Assembly (NCBI RefSeq): GCF_023091155.1
Contig: NZ_JAHWXK010000001.1
Location: 1,860,001-1,924,000 of the forward strand
Direction of reading: 5' to 3'
Origin: Microbacterium sufflavum
GTDB taxonomy: Bacteria; Actinomycetota; Actinomycetes; Actinomycetales; Microbacteriaceae
DNA length: 64,000 nucleotides
In this document: in pieces, positions 33,223 to 42,563 of the stretch
How positions within the stretch are numbered: position 1 is the first letter of the stretch
How the letters are laid out: the number at the start of each line of letters is the position of its first letter
Position numbers and translations under genes: made by a program
The notes under the pieces: model-generated
What the model was told of the DNA's origin: nothing
The model's input: only the letters and a program-made list of their open reading frames with translations
Databases searched by the model: none

Positions 33223-34671
33223 CTACGGCGCGGCGCAGATGCGGAAGTAGCCGCTGTCGGCGAGCGTCTCGGTCGTGCAGGTGCCACCGGTCAGTCGGGG
33301 CACGTCGCTCATCGACGGGGCGTCGGACAGGCCGAGGTGCGCTCCCGTGAGCACGATCGGGGCGACGGCGGCTCCCCACGGCTCCGCAGCGAGCCACTCC
33401 ACGTCGTTCTCGGCGACCCAGTCGGCGAGCGGGGCGACGGCGGCGCGCTGGCTCTGCAGGGTCACGTCGCGCGGAGTGAAGGACGAGATGACGTGCGCGG
33501 TCGCGCCGCCGGCGACCGTGGCCGCGAGCACGGCAGCGGCCACGATGCCGGTCACGCGCAGCCCGCCGCGACGCGGGAGCCCCCGCACGGCCCACACCGC
33601 GGATGCGGCGATGATCGGGAAGAACGCGAAGACGCCAGGGGCGGGGTGCCGCACCCAGAGGGGCAGGCGTGCGGCGGTCGCCCACCAGCCGACGAACGCG
33701 AGCGCGCCCACGAGGGCGGCGAGCGTGGAGGCGATGACGAGGCGGTCGGCGTCGGAGGCGGAACGCCAGCGGCGCACGACGCCGACGACGGTCAGCGTGA
33801 TCGCGATCACGGCGGCGACCACGGCGAGCACCGCGGGGATCGACCACGAGTCGGCGAGCGTGCCCAGCTTCTGCAGCACCGTGGTGGTGGCGTCCTGCCC
33901 ACCGCTGCGCACGAAGCGGATCATCGCGCGCAGATGCTCGACGAAACCGGACGGCCCGAGCGACACCAGTGCGGTCAGCTCCACCAGCAGGGTCGGCACC
34001 CCCACCATCAGCAGCGGCAGCCACGACCGTCGCAGCGTGTCGAGGATGCGGCCCCAGCCGCGCCCGTCCGCCAGCACCCACAGCGCCACGGCGAAGGCGG
34101 GAAGCACCAGCAGAGCGATCAGCTTCGCCTGCACGGCGAGCCCGACCAGCAGCCCGGCGAGCCAGGCGCGCCGCGGCAGCACCACGAGCGCCCACACCAC
34201 GAGCGCGGCCGCGGGGATCTCGCCGAGCAGATCGGCCGGACCCTGGATGGGGGACACCCCGGCGCTCGCCGTGAACGCGAGGGCCACTGCGACGGCGAGC
34301 AGGGCCGCCCAGCGTCCGCCGATGCGGCGGCCCAGCACGGCGAGTCCGGCGAGCAGCAGCACCCAGAAGGCGAGGGGGACGAGGCGTCCGGCGAGCACGG
34401 GGTCCATGCCCGTCGCGAGCAGCGCGGCCACCGGCAGCAGCACGACCGGGCCCGTGGAGATCCGCGGGTCGAAGGGGGTGATGACCGATCCGGAGAGGGC
34501 GCCGTCGCTCGCATAGCCGAGGCCCGCGATGAGGTTGCGCGGCACGGTCAGGTTGAACGCCTCGTCCTCCCAGAAGCGCCACACCGTGAGGCTGTGCCAG
34601 GCGACGACGACGTGCCCGATCAGCAGGACGGCCGCCGCCGCCCAGAACAGGACCGTGCGGGTGCGCGTCAT
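33223..34671 (-). CDS. Polytopic membrane glycosyltransferase-like protein (GT-C type)
   Basis: This 482-residue protein has about eleven membrane helices and a C-terminal extracytoplasmic domain with three Cys in the last 40 residues ('CTTETL' and 'YFRICAAP' among them). The first loop has 'WRFWEDEAFNLTVPRNL', where the acidic pair fits the catalytic site of GT-C enzymes such as ArnT and PMT. It probably uses a lipid-linked sugar outside the membrane. Its ATG overlaps the stop of the upstream GT2 gene by four bases, so the two genes likely act together. The acceptor is unknown. Confidence 0.75.
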   Translation of the reverse strand: MTRTRTVLFWAAAAVLLIGHVVVAWHSLTVWRFWEDEAFNLTVPRNLIAGLGYASDGALSGSVITPFDPRISTGPVVLLPVAALLATGMDPVLAGRLVPLAFWVLLLAGLAVLGRRIGGRWAALLAVAVALAFTASAGVSPIQGPADLLGEIPAAALVVWALVVLPRRAWLAGLLVGLAVQAKLIALLVLPAFAVALWVLADGRGWGRILDTLRRSWLPLLMVGVPTLLVELTALVSLGPSGFVEHLRAMIRFVRSGGQDATTTVLQKLGTLADSWSIPAVLAVVAAVIAITLTVVGVVRRWRSASDADRLVIASTLAALVGALAFVGWWATAARLPLWVRHPAPGVFAFFPIIAASAVWAVRGLPRRGGLRVTGIVAAAVLAATVAGGATAHVISSFTPRDVTLQSQRAAVAPLADWVAENDVEWLAAEPWGAAVAPIVLTGAHLGLSDAPSMSDVPRLTGGTCTTETLADSGYFRICAAP

Positions 34672-35453
34672 CGCGCGACGGGCTCCGGGCGGCGGATCCG
34701 CCGCAGCGGCGCGGACGGCCGCAACGACAGCTGCCATGCCTCACCCAGCGCGGAGCGCACGAACAGACGCAGCCGCTTCGGGGGGAGGGCGACGCCGGCG
34801 CCGCGCCCCCACATGGTGCCGGTGGTCGACGCTCCGCGGCGCGGGATGCTCGCGACGCGCAGGTAGCGCACCACGAATCCGGCGCGCGCCTCTGCCAGCG
34901 AGAAGTGCACGTGCGGCACGGAGGCGTCGGTCGGCACGGCATCGATCAGAGTGCGCAGCGCCTCCGGGCGATATGCCCGAAGGGGGGTGTTCACATCGGG
35001 GACGCGTCGACCGGCGGCCGACGCGATCAGCACCCCCACCGCCCCGGTGAGAACCTTGCGGTACCAGGGGTCGGTGCGGCCGTCGCGCACGCCGTGCACG
35101 ACGTCGGCATCCTCCGAGATGAGCGCGCCGATCAGACGGGGGAAGTCGCTGCCGTGGAACTGGCCGTCGCCGTCGACGTGCACGAGGGCGTCGGGGTCGG
35201 CTGCGAGACCCGCGCGATAGGCGGCCAGCGCGGTCGGGCCGTGGCCGCGGTTCAGCGGCTGCACCTCCACCGTGACGTCGTCGACGTCGTCGAACACCGC
35301 GGCCGTCCCGTCGGTCGAGCGGTCGTCGGCGACATGGAACGAGACGACGTCGGCCAGCGATGCGACCGAGGCGCGGATCTCGTCGACGAAGCCCCGGATG
35401 CCCTCTGCCTCGTTGTAGGCGGGCATGACGATGGCGAGATGGCGGAGAGTCAC
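34668..35453 (-). CDS. Family 2 glycosyltransferase
   Basis: This 261-residue GT-A enzyme begins 'LAIVMPAYNEAEGIRGFV' and has the sugar-nucleotide motif 'VHVDGDGQFHGSDF' near residue 90. It lacks C-terminal membrane helices. Such enzymes with a GtrA neighbour usually make polyprenyl-phosphate sugars (DPM1/GtrB-like). I chose GTG 35453 because GAGGA lies just upstream and the fold starts there. An in-frame ATG about 20 codons upstream is possible. It is divergent from the gtrA-like gene and overlaps the GT-C gene, suggesting one lipid-sugar modification set. Confidence 0.85.
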   Translation of the reverse strand: MTLRHLAIVMPAYNEAEGIRGFVDEIRASVASLADVVSFHVADDRSTDGTAAVFDDVDDVTVEVQPLNRGHGPTALAAYRAGLAADPDALVHVDGDGQFHGSDFPRLIGALISEDADVVHGVRDGRTDPWYRKVLTGAVGVLIASAAGRRVPDVNTPLRAYRPEALRTLIDAVPTDASVPHVHFSLAEARAGFVVRYLRVASIPRRGASTTGTMWGRGAGVALPPKRLRLFVRSALGEAWQLSLRPSAPLRRIRRPEPVAR

Positions 35454-35496
35454 GGAGTCCTCGGGTGGGGTGGCGGGGCGCGGGGAGATCTGGAAG

Positions 35497-35503
35497 TAGC
35501 CTA
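35497..35503. promoter_or_regulatory. Shared divergent -10 element TAGCCTA
   Basis: TAGCCTA reads as TAGCCT on the plus strand (nine bases before the GtrA start) and TAGGCT on the minus strand (toward the GT2 gene). The two opposing -10 boxes overlap almost completely, so the divergent transcripts should compete. Confidence 0.45.
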
Positions 35504-35511
35504 GTTGAGCC

Positions 35512-35955
35512 ATGAATCCTCCCTCACGACTGCGTCGGCTCGCCGGCGTCGGCAGCCGCTTCCTCGTCGTCGGAGCGTTGAGCACCCTGATCGAGGTCGG
35601 CGTCTTCAACCTTCTCGTGTACGTGTGGGGATGGGATGTCGTCACCGCGAAGATCGTCGCCTCGCTCGTGGCGCTCGTGAACGCGTACATCGGCAACAGG
35701 GAGTGGACCTTCCGGCACCGCGACCGTCGAGGACGCACGTCCGAGGTGCTGCTGTTCCTCGCCACGAACGCCGTCTGCACGGCGTTGGGCGCCGCGCTGG
35801 TGTGGGTGGGGGTGGAGATCGCCGGTGCGCTTCTCGGCCGCACTCCCGGCGCGATCGCGGTGAACGCGGTCAACCTCACCAGCATCGTGATCGTCGTGCT
35901 GCTGCGCTTCGTGCTCTATCACGGCATCGTCTTCCGCGTGACGAAGAAGGACTGA
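35512..35955 (+). CDS. GtrA-family membrane protein
   Basis: This 147-residue protein has four membrane helices and the GtrA signature: 'RFLVVGALSTLIEVGVFNLL' in the first helix, 'NAYIGNREWTF' after the second, and 'RFVLYHGIVF' at the end. GtrA proteins help flip polyprenyl-phosphate-linked sugars or organise glycosylation complexes. The divergent GT2 gene and the GT-C gene beyond it complete a likely GtrA/GtrB/GtrC-like set that decorates a surface polymer. Confidence 0.9.
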   Translation: MNPPSRLRRLAGVGSRFLVVGALSTLIEVGVFNLLVYVWGWDVVTAKIVASLVALVNAYIGNREWTFRHRDRRGRTSEVLLFLATNAVCTALGAALVWVGVEIAGALLGRTPGAIAVNAVNLTSIVIVVLLRFVLYHGIVFRVTKKD

Positions 35956-36058
35956 CCCGCGCCGAGGGGTGCCGGGCGGTATGCCAGGATTGGATCGTTC
36001 ACTCGGACGGCGGCGGGGAGACCGGCGTCCGGGGTGTCGAAGGAGGCAGGCTCGGGGG

Positions 36059-37891
36059 ATGACGGAACCAAACGCGGTATCGGTCGCGCAGAAGCGCCGC
36101 CGACTTCTCGCCGCGATCGTCGATGCAGGGGCGTGGATCGTCGGCATCGTCGTGGCGGTGGTGCTGCGGTTCGAGTTCGAGCCGACCCTGCGCGGCTGGG
36201 CGTCGATGGCGATCCTCGCCCTCGTGGCCGGTGCCGCGCAGATCGTGGTCGGTTACTACCTGCGCTTCTATCGCGGACGCTTCACATACGGGTCCTTCGA
36301 AGAGGTGCGCAGCCTCGCTGCGGCGGTGAGCATCCAGGCGTTCGTCCTCGCCGTGATCGTGATCATCCTCGGCCCGTTCATCGGTCTGCCGCGAGGCACC
36401 GTGATCCTCGCCTTCCCGTTCGTGCTGCTGCTGATGTTCGGCGTGCGCTACGTCGCGCGCCTGGTGCTGGAGCGCTCCCGCAAGCCCGGTGAGGAGGCGG
36501 AGCCCGCCCTCGTGGTCGGCGCCGGCTACGTGGGCGACACGCTGCTGCACAACATCACCACCGATCCCGCGTCGCCCATCCGGCCGCTGGGACTGCTCGA
36601 CGACGACCCGGCCAAGCGCCACCTGCGTCTGCGGGGAGTGCCCGTGCTCGGGCCCACCGATCAGATCGCCGCGGTAGCGGCCCGCACGGGTGCGACCGTC
36701 CTGGTGATCGCGATCGGCCGCGCCGACGCCGTCCTGCTGCGACGCCTCACCGACGAGGCCGAGGCCGCGGGGCTGCGCGTGGTGGTCACGCCGACGCTGA
36801 GCAGCATGGTCAGTGGCGAGGAATCGCCGGGCGACGTGCGCGACATCAGCATCGAGGACCTGATCGGCCGCCACCCCGTCGACACGAACGTGGAACTGAT
36901 CGCGGGCTATGTCACCGGGCGGCGCGTGCTCGTGACCGGCGCGGGTGGTTCCATCGGCTCCGAGCTGTGCCGGCAACTCGCCAAGTTCGGCCCCCGCGAG
37001 CTCATCATGCTCGATCGCGACGAGACCGGACTGCAGATGGCACAGCTGAGCACAGCGGGTCACGGGCTGCTCGACACGAACGACGTCGTGCTCGCCGACA
37101 TCCGCGACACGGTCACGCTCACCGAGCTGCTGCGCCAGCGTCGGCCGGAGGTGATCTTCCACGCCGCGGCGCTGAAGCACCTGCCCATGCTGGAGCAGTA
37201 CCCCGACGAAGCCTGGAAGACCAACGTGCTCGGCACGCTCAACGTGCTGACCGCCGCGCGCGAGGCCGGCGTCGACACCTTCGTCAACATCTCCACCGAC
37301 AAGGCGGCCAACCCCACCAGCGTGCTCGGGCACTCCAAGCGCGTCGCGGAGAAGCTCACCGCGTGGGCCGGCGAGGAGACCGGGATGCGGTACCTCTCGG
37401 TGCGGTTCGGCAACGTCATCGGCAGCCGCGGGTCGATGCTGCCCACGTTCCGTTCCCTGATCGACGCGGGCGGGCCCATCACGGTCACCCACCCCGACGT
37501 GACGCGCTACTTCATGACGATCCCTGAGGCATGCCAGTTGGTGATCCAGGCGGGCGCCATCGGGCGTCCCGGCGAGATCCTCATCCTCGACATGGGCGAG
37601 CCCGTGCGCATCCTCGACGTCGCCAAGCGCATGATCGCGATGTCGGGAAAGAGCATCGAGATCGTGTTCACGGGCCTACGGCACGGCGAGAAGCTGCATG
37701 AGGAACTCGTGGGCGTGCGGGAGAACCTCGAGCGTCCCTTCCACCCGAAGGTCGCACATACGCGCGCAGACGTCATCTCGCCCGATCGACTGGACAAGGA
37801 CGGGTGGCTCGCGCGCATGTCAGCCAGCCCGCGCAACAACGACACCGTGATCATTGAGCCGGTGCGGATAGGGGAGGGTGCGGCCGAATGA
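36059..37891 (+). CDS. UDP-GlcNAc 4,6-dehydratase, long membrane form (PglF/WbpM/CapD type)
   Basis: This 610-residue protein has four N-terminal membrane helices, a first Rossmann-like domain ('ALVVGAGYVGDTLL') and a catalytic SDR domain ('VTGAGGSIGSELCRQL'). It should convert UDP-GlcNAc to the 4-keto-6-deoxy sugar. The usual SDR Tyr is replaced: 'SVLGHSKRVAEK' has Leu where PglF and WbpM have Met. AGGAGG lies at 36041-36046 and the ATG is 36059. It opens the main polysaccharide operon, and its stop overlaps the aminotransferase start. With the next three genes it makes a bacillosamine-type sugar. Confidence 0.93.
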   Translation: MTEPNAVSVAQKRRRLLAAIVDAGAWIVGIVVAVVLRFEFEPTLRGWASMAILALVAGAAQIVVGYYLRFYRGRFTYGSFEEVRSLAAAVSIQAFVLAVIVIILGPFIGLPRGTVILAFPFVLLLMFGVRYVARLVLERSRKPGEEAEPALVVGAGYVGDTLLHNITTDPASPIRPLGLLDDDPAKRHLRLRGVPVLGPTDQIAAVAARTGATVLVIAIGRADAVLLRRLTDEAEAAGLRVVVTPTLSSMVSGEESPGDVRDISIEDLIGRHPVDTNVELIAGYVTGRRVLVTGAGGSIGSELCRQLAKFGPRELIMLDRDETGLQMAQLSTAGHGLLDTNDVVLADIRDTVTLTELLRQRRPEVIFHAAALKHLPMLEQYPDEAWKTNVLGTLNVLTAAREAGVDTFVNISTDKAANPTSVLGHSKRVAEKLTAWAGEETGMRYLSVRFGNVIGSRGSMLPTFRSLIDAGGPITVTHPDVTRYFMTIPEACQLVIQAGAIGRPGEILILDMGEPVRILDVAKRMIAMSGKSIEIVFTGLRHGEKLHEELVGVRENLERPFHPKVAHTRADVISPDRLDKDGWLARMSASPRNNDTVIIEPVRIGEGAAE

Positions 37892-39018
37892 CCGGACGCG
37901 TGCACATGTCGTCGCCGGATGTCGGCGAGGCGGAGGAGCAGGCGGTCGTGGCCGCGATGCGATCCGGGTGGATCGCCCCTCTCGGCCCCGATGTCGACGC
38001 CTTCGAGGCCGAGCTGGCCGAACGGGTGGGTGTCGCGCACGGCGTCGCTCTGAGCTCGGGGACGGCGGCGCTGCACCTGGCACTGCTGGGACTCGGCGTG
38101 CAGGCACGCGACGTCGTCGTCACGTCGACCATGACGTTCGCCGCGACCACCAACGCGATCGTGTACACCGGCGCCGAGCCCTACTTCGTCGACGCCGACC
38201 GCGCCACCGGCAACATGAATCCTGCCCTGCTGCGGGAGGCCCTGCAGAGGCTGCACGCGGCGGGCGAGCGGGTCGCGGCGATCGTGCCGGTCGACCTGCT
38301 CGGCAAGGCCGTCGACTATACCGCGATCCTGGCCGTCGCCGACGAGTACGGGGTGCCGGTGATCGCCGACGCGGCCGAGTCGCTCGGCGCCACCCATGCC
38401 GGCCGCGCGGCCGGCAGCTTCGGTCGGGCGTCGATCGTGTCGTTCAACGGCAACAAGATCATGACCACGTCGGGTGGCGGCATGCTGCTCACCGACGATG
38501 CCGAGCTCGCCGGGCGCACCAGGTACCTGGCCACGCAGGCCCGCCAGCCGGTGGTGCACTACGAGCACGTCGACATCGGCTACAACTACCGCATGAGCAA
38601 CCTGCTGGCCGCGCTCGGCCGGGCCCAGCTGCGTCGTCTCGACGAGATGATCGGTCGTCGCCGCGAGATGCGCACCCTCTACACGCAGCTGTTCGCCGAT
38701 GTGGACGGCGTGGAGGTCTTCGGAGCCGAGGGCGACGAGCACGACAACGTCTGGCTCACCTCGATCCTCGTGGACCCCGCCGTGACCGGGTGGACGCCCG
38801 CCGACCTGTCGGCCGCGCTCACCGACCATGACATCGAGAGTCGCCCGCTGTGGAAGCCCATGCACCTGCAGCCCGTGTTCGCGGGCAGCCGTGGTGTGAT
38901 CGACGGCGCCTCCGAAGAGCTGTTCACCCGCGGACTCACGCTGCCCAGTGGGTCGGCGCTCACGGGAGAGCAGCGCGACCGCGTCTTCGGCTCGATCCGC
39001 AGCTTCCTCGCCCGATGA
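37888..39018 (+). CDS. DegT/DnrJ/EryC1/StrS sugar aminotransferase (PglE-like)
   Basis: This 376-residue PLP enzyme transfers an amino group from glutamate to a 4-keto sugar nucleotide. Lys190 in 'FNGNKIMTTSGGGML' should bind PLP, and 'SSGTAALHLALLGLG' near residue 55 holds the phosphate. The dehydratase is immediately upstream and the acetyltransferase is two genes downstream, so the product is probably UDP-4-amino-4,6-dideoxy-GlcNAc. The ATG overlaps the previous stop by four bases. Confidence 0.93.
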   Translation: MTGRVHMSSPDVGEAEEQAVVAAMRSGWIAPLGPDVDAFEAELAERVGVAHGVALSSGTAALHLALLGLGVQARDVVVTSTMTFAATTNAIVYTGAEPYFVDADRATGNMNPALLREALQRLHAAGERVAAIVPVDLLGKAVDYTAILAVADEYGVPVIADAAESLGATHAGRAAGSFGRASIVSFNGNKIMTTSGGGMLLTDDAELAGRTRYLATQARQPVVHYEHVDIGYNYRMSNLLAALGRAQLRRLDEMIGRRREMRTLYTQLFADVDGVEVFGAEGDEHDNVWLTSILVDPAVTGWTPADLSAALTDHDIESRPLWKPMHLQPVFAGSRGVIDGASEELFTRGLTLPSGSALTGEQRDRVFGSIRSFLAR

Positions 39019-39641
39019 GTGTGCGCGCACGTCCGTACGACGCCGTCAAGCGCGGGCTGGATGTCGTGGCGTCGGCCGCGGGGTTGGTGCTGCTCGCTCC
39101 CGTCATCGCGGTCGTCGCCCTGGTCGTCGCCGTACGCCTCGGCCGCCCCGTGCTGTTCACGCAGCCGCGGCCGGGTAAGGATGGTCGAGTGTTCACGCTG
39201 TACAAGTTCCGCTCCATGCGCGCGGTCGACGAGACCCGTGGCTGGGTGACCGACGCCGATCGGTTGACGGCGTTCGGCGCCCTCCTGCGTTCCACGAGCC
39301 TCGACGAGCTGCCCAGCCTGTGGAACGTGCTCAAGGGCGACATGAGCGTGGTGGGCCCGCGGCCGCTGCTCGTGGAGTATCTGGAGCGGTACACGCCGCA
39401 GCAGGCGCGGCGGCACGAGGTGCGGCCCGGCATCACCGGGCTCGCCCAGGTGAAGGGACGCAACGCCGTCGACTGGGAGCGCCGCTTCGCGTACGACGTC
39501 GCCTACGTCGACCGGCGCAGTGTCGGACTCGACCTGCGCATCCTGGTGGCGACTGTGCGCTCCGTGGCGGTCCGCGAAGGCGTGAGCGCCGAGGGTGAGG
39601 CGACGATGTCGCGCTTCGAGGGATCGGACGGCGAGCGATGA
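39015..39641 (+). CDS. Polyprenyl-phosphate sugar-1-phosphate transferase (PglC-like)
   Basis: This 208-residue protein has one N-terminal membrane segment ('VVASAAGLVLLAPVIAVVAL') and the transferase core with 'LYKFRSMRAVDE', 'TSLDELPSLWNVLKGDMS' and 'VGPRPLLVEY'. It is short like PglC and lacks the extra helices of WcaJ or WbaP. It should start the repeat unit by moving the phospho-sugar onto undecaprenyl phosphate. The ATG overlaps the previous stop by four bases. Confidence 0.94.
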   Translation: MSVRARPYDAVKRGLDVVASAAGLVLLAPVIAVVALVVAVRLGRPVLFTQPRPGKDGRVFTLYKFRSMRAVDETRGWVTDADRLTAFGALLRSTSLDELPSLWNVLKGDMSVVGPRPLLVEYLERYTPQQARRHEVRPGITGLAQVKGRNAVDWERRFAYDVAYVDRRSVGLDLRILVATVRSVAVREGVSAEGEATMSRFEGSDGER

Positions 39642-40288
39642 CCGGTGTGGTCGTGATCGGTGCCGGTGGGTTCGGCCGTGAGATCCTCGACGTGCTCCGT
39701 GATCAGGGCCGGGTGATCCACGGCGTCGTCGATGACGCGCTCACCGCGGCCAACGCGCAACGACTGCAGTCCCAGGGCGTCCGTTATCTGGGATCCACGG
39801 AGCGCTTCCTCCGTGACCACGAGCCGGCGGGTGTCGAATACCTGATCGGGATCGGAGACGGCGCTGTTCGGCAGCGCATCGATCATCGGCTCACCCGAGC
39901 GGGTCACGTCGCCGGGCGGGTGTCGCATTCGGCGGCGTCGTGGGGCTTTGGCGTCGATCTCGGACCGGGCGCCGTCGTCTGCGCCGGCGTGCGTCTCACC
40001 ACGAACATCTCGACGGGACGCCACGTGCACCTGAACGTGAACGCGACGATCGGTCACGATGTGCGGCTGGACGACTACGTGTCGGTGAATCCCGGTGCGG
40101 CGGTCTCCGGCTCGGTCGCGATCGGCGAGCGCACCCTCGTCGGCGCGAACGCCTTCATCCTGCAGGGGATCAGGATCGGCGAAGACAGCATCGTCGGCGC
40201 CTCCGCCTCCGTGCTCCGGAAGGTTGCGTCCAGGACGACCGTCGTCGGCAACCCCGCTCGCGTGCTCGCCCGCAGGGAAGCACCATGA
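39638..40288 (+). CDS. Sugar O/N-acyltransferase, PglD/NeuD type
   Basis: This 216-residue protein combines an N-terminal nucleotide-sugar-binding domain ('VVIGAGGFGREILDVL') with C-terminal left-handed beta-helix repeats, ending 'VVGNPARVLARR'. Members such as PglD acetylate UDP-4-amino sugars using acetyl-CoA. The dehydratase, aminotransferase and PglC-like genes just upstream make UDP-N,N'-diacetylbacillosamine (or a close isomer) the likely product. The starts and stops overlap by four bases on both sides. Confidence 0.92.
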   Translation: MTGVVVIGAGGFGREILDVLRDQGRVIHGVVDDALTAANAQRLQSQGVRYLGSTERFLRDHEPAGVEYLIGIGDGAVRQRIDHRLTRAGHVAGRVSHSAASWGFGVDLGPGAVVCAGVRLTTNISTGRHVHLNVNATIGHDVRLDDYVSVNPGAAVSGSVAIGERTLVGANAFILQGIRIGEDSIVGASASVLRKVASRTTVVGNPARVLARREAP

Positions 40289-41514
40289 CGAGCGAAGGTG
40301 CCATGCGGATCCTGGTGGTCACCCAGTACTTCCCGCCGGAGACAGCACCGATCCCGGCGGACCTCGCCAGAGGGCTCGCCGAACGAGGACACACGGTCCG
40401 CGTGCTCACCGGATTCCCGAACTACCCGGCAGGGCGGATCTTCCCCGGCTATCGGCAGCGGTGGCGGCACAGGGAGAATATCGACGGCGTGGTGGTGCAC
40501 CGGGTCCCGCTGTTCGCGGACCACTCGCAGAGCGCCGTGAAGCGCATGCTGAACTACGCCTCGTTCGCACTGAGCTCCGCGACGGCACGCCGGCTGTCGC
40601 GCGGCGCGGACGTGATCTACGTCTACGCCACGCAGATGACGGCGGGCTTCGGACCGTGGCTCTGGCGGGTGACGGGCGGTCGCCCGTACGTGCTGCATGT
40701 GCAGGATCTGTGGCCCGACTCGATCATCGGCTCGTCCATGATGGCGGGCGGCCCGAAGGAGCGTGTCGTCTCGGGCGCTCTGGGTCCCTGGCTGCGGAGC
40801 GCCTACCGCCGGGCGGGCGCGGTGATCGGCATCGCGCCGACGATGGTCTCCACCCTCGTGTCCCGCGGTGTGCCGGCGGAGCGTGCTCACCTCGTCTACA
40901 ACTGGGCGGATGCCGGGGCACCGGTCCCTTCCGTGCTGCCCGCCGCCGAAGAGCCGCGTGCCGAGGTGCTGTACGCCGGCAATGTCGGTGACATGCAGGA
41001 CCTCGAGACCGCCGTGCGAGCGGCGCACGCCGCCGACTCCGGGGTCGCGCTCACCATCGTCGGCGACGGTGTCGCCAAGCCCGAGTTGCAGGCGCTCGCC
41101 GCGGAACTCGGAGCGGACAACGTGCGCTTCGGGGATCCCGTGCCGCGCGAGCGTATGCCGGATCTCTACGCCCGTGCCGACTACGCCCTGGTCTCGCTCA
41201 AGGACATACCGGTGTTCCGGGGCACGATCCCCTCCAAGCTGCAGGCCGTGCTCGCCGCCGGCGTGCCCGTGATCACCACGGTTCAGGGCGACGTGCGCGC
41301 GCTCGTCGACGACGCCGAGGTGGGACTCACGGCCGACGCCGAGAGCGTGGACGGGCTGGCGGACGCGTTCCGGACCGCGGCAGCGCTGCCGCCGAGCGAG
41401 CGTGTCGGCATGGCCCGGCGCGGTCGCGAACTGTACGACACCCGTTTCTCGCGGGAGTCGGGAATCTCCATGATCGAACAGCTGCTGTCGGCGGCTGCGA
41501 AGGGAACACGATGA
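40285..41514 (+). CDS. Family 4 glycosyltransferase (WbuB-like)
   Basis: This 409-residue GT-B enzyme has the glycine-rich start 'ILVVTQYFPPETAPIPADLA' and the nucleotide-sugar site near the end ('IPSKLQAVLAAGVPVIT'). It resembles WbuB-type enzymes that add N-acetyl-L-fucosamine to a lipid-linked sugar, which fits the CapE-CapF-CapG genes directly downstream. The ATG overlaps the previous stop by four bases; an in-frame ATG at 40303 is a less likely start. Donor specificity is inferred from context. Confidence 0.88.
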   Translation: MTSEGAMRILVVTQYFPPETAPIPADLARGLAERGHTVRVLTGFPNYPAGRIFPGYRQRWRHRENIDGVVVHRVPLFADHSQSAVKRMLNYASFALSSATARRLSRGADVIYVYATQMTAGFGPWLWRVTGGRPYVLHVQDLWPDSIIGSSMMAGGPKERVVSGALGPWLRSAYRRAGAVIGIAPTMVSTLVSRGVPAERAHLVYNWADAGAPVPSVLPAAEEPRAEVLYAGNVGDMQDLETAVRAAHAADSGVALTIVGDGVAKPELQALAAELGADNVRFGDPVPRERMPDLYARADYALVSLKDIPVFRGTIPSKLQAVLAAGVPVITTVQGDVRALVDDAEVGLTADAESVDGLADAFRTAAALPPSERVGMARRGRELYDTRFSRESGISMIEQLLSAAAKGTR

Positions 41515-42563
41515 GCGAGTCCTACGACGGTGCACGGGTACTGGTCACCGGAGGCACCGGTTCCTTCGGGCACACCGTTGCGCGCAAGCTGCTCGAGCGC
41601 GACGTGTCCGAGATCCGCATCTTCAGCAGGGACGAGGCCAAGCAGGACCTCATGCGTCACGAGATCAAGGACTCGCGGCTGCGATTCTACGTGGGCGACG
41701 TGCGCGACTACGACAGCGTCGAGCGGGCGACCCGCGACGTCGACTTCATCTTCCACGCGGCCGCGCTGAAGCAGGTCCCGTCGTGTGAGTTCTTCCCGAT
41801 GGAAGCGGTGCGCACGAACGTGCACGGCAGCGAGAACGTCGTTCGCGCCGCCGACCGCAACGGGGTCTCGTCGGTGGTGGCCCTCAGCACCGACAAGGCC
41901 GTCTATCCGGTGAACGCCATGGGCATGTCGAAGGCGCTGATGGAGAAGGTCGCGCAGTCTCACGGCCTCAACAACCCGAACACGGCGACGACGGTGTCGT
42001 GCGTGCGGTACGGCAACGTCATGTACTCGCGCGGTTCGGTGATCCCGTTGTTCATCCGTCAGATCAAGTCGGGCGGCGACATCACGGTCACCAACCCCGA
42101 CATGACGCGTTTCATGATGTCGCTCGCGCACTCGGTCGATCTGGTGGAGTTCGCCTTCCGCAACGCCCATCAGGGGGACCTGTTCGTGCGCAAGGCCAAG
42201 GCGACGTCGATCGGCACGCTCGCTCAGGCGGTGCTGAACCTGTTCCGCTCCGACGCGAAGGTCGAGGTGATCGGCACCCGGCATGCGGAGAAGCTGTCGG
42301 AGGCCCTCGCCACCCGCGAGGAGCTGTCGCGGGCCCGCGACATGGGCGACTACTTCCGTGTCGTGGCCGACAACCGGGACCTGAACTACAGCGTCTACTT
42401 CGAAGAGGGTGACGTGACGCAGAGCCGCTTCGAGGACTATGACTCGCACACCGTGGATCAGATGGCGGTCAGCGAGGTAGAGGAGCTGCTGCTCACCCTG
42501 CCCGAGGTCCGCGCCGAGCTGCGCGCTGCCGGGCTGCCGGAGTCCCGCACGGAGCAGGCATGA
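41511..42563 (+). CDS. capE: UDP-GlcNAc 4,6-dehydratase/5-epimerase (CapE/FnlA)
   Basis: This 350-residue SDR enzyme makes the first step of UDP-N-acetyl-L-fucosamine synthesis. The cofactor loop is 'VTGGTGSFGHTVARKLL'. The catalytic pair is Met137 and Lys141 in 'NAMGMSKALMEK'; this MxxxK in place of YxxxK is a known mark of CapE/FnlA. 'FHAAALKQVPSCEF' and 'GRHAEKL'-like segments ('IGTRHAEKLSEAL') also fit. It is followed by CapF and CapG with overlapping or near-adjacent starts. Confidence 0.95.
   Translation: MSESYDGARVLVTGGTGSFGHTVARKLLERDVSEIRIFSRDEAKQDLMRHEIKDSRLRFYVGDVRDYDSVERATRDVDFIFHAAALKQVPSCEFFPMEAVRTNVHGSENVVRAADRNGVSSVVALSTDKAVYPVNAMGMSKALMEKVAQSHGLNNPNTATTVSCVRYGNVMYSRGSVIPLFIRQIKSGGDITVTNPDMTRFMMSLAHSVDLVEFAFRNAHQGDLFVRKAKATSIGTLAQAVLNLFRSDAKVEVIGTRHAEKLSEALATREELSRARDMGDYFRVVADNRDLNYSVYFEEGDVTQSRFEDYDSHTVDQMAVSEVEELLLTLPEVRAELRAAGLPESRTEQA

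Noticed and set aside
39940-40284. Upstream open frame extending the GT4 gene into the acetyltransferase gene
   Set aside because: The added residues have no glycosyltransferase similarity; ATG 40285 overlaps the previous stop like its neighbours.
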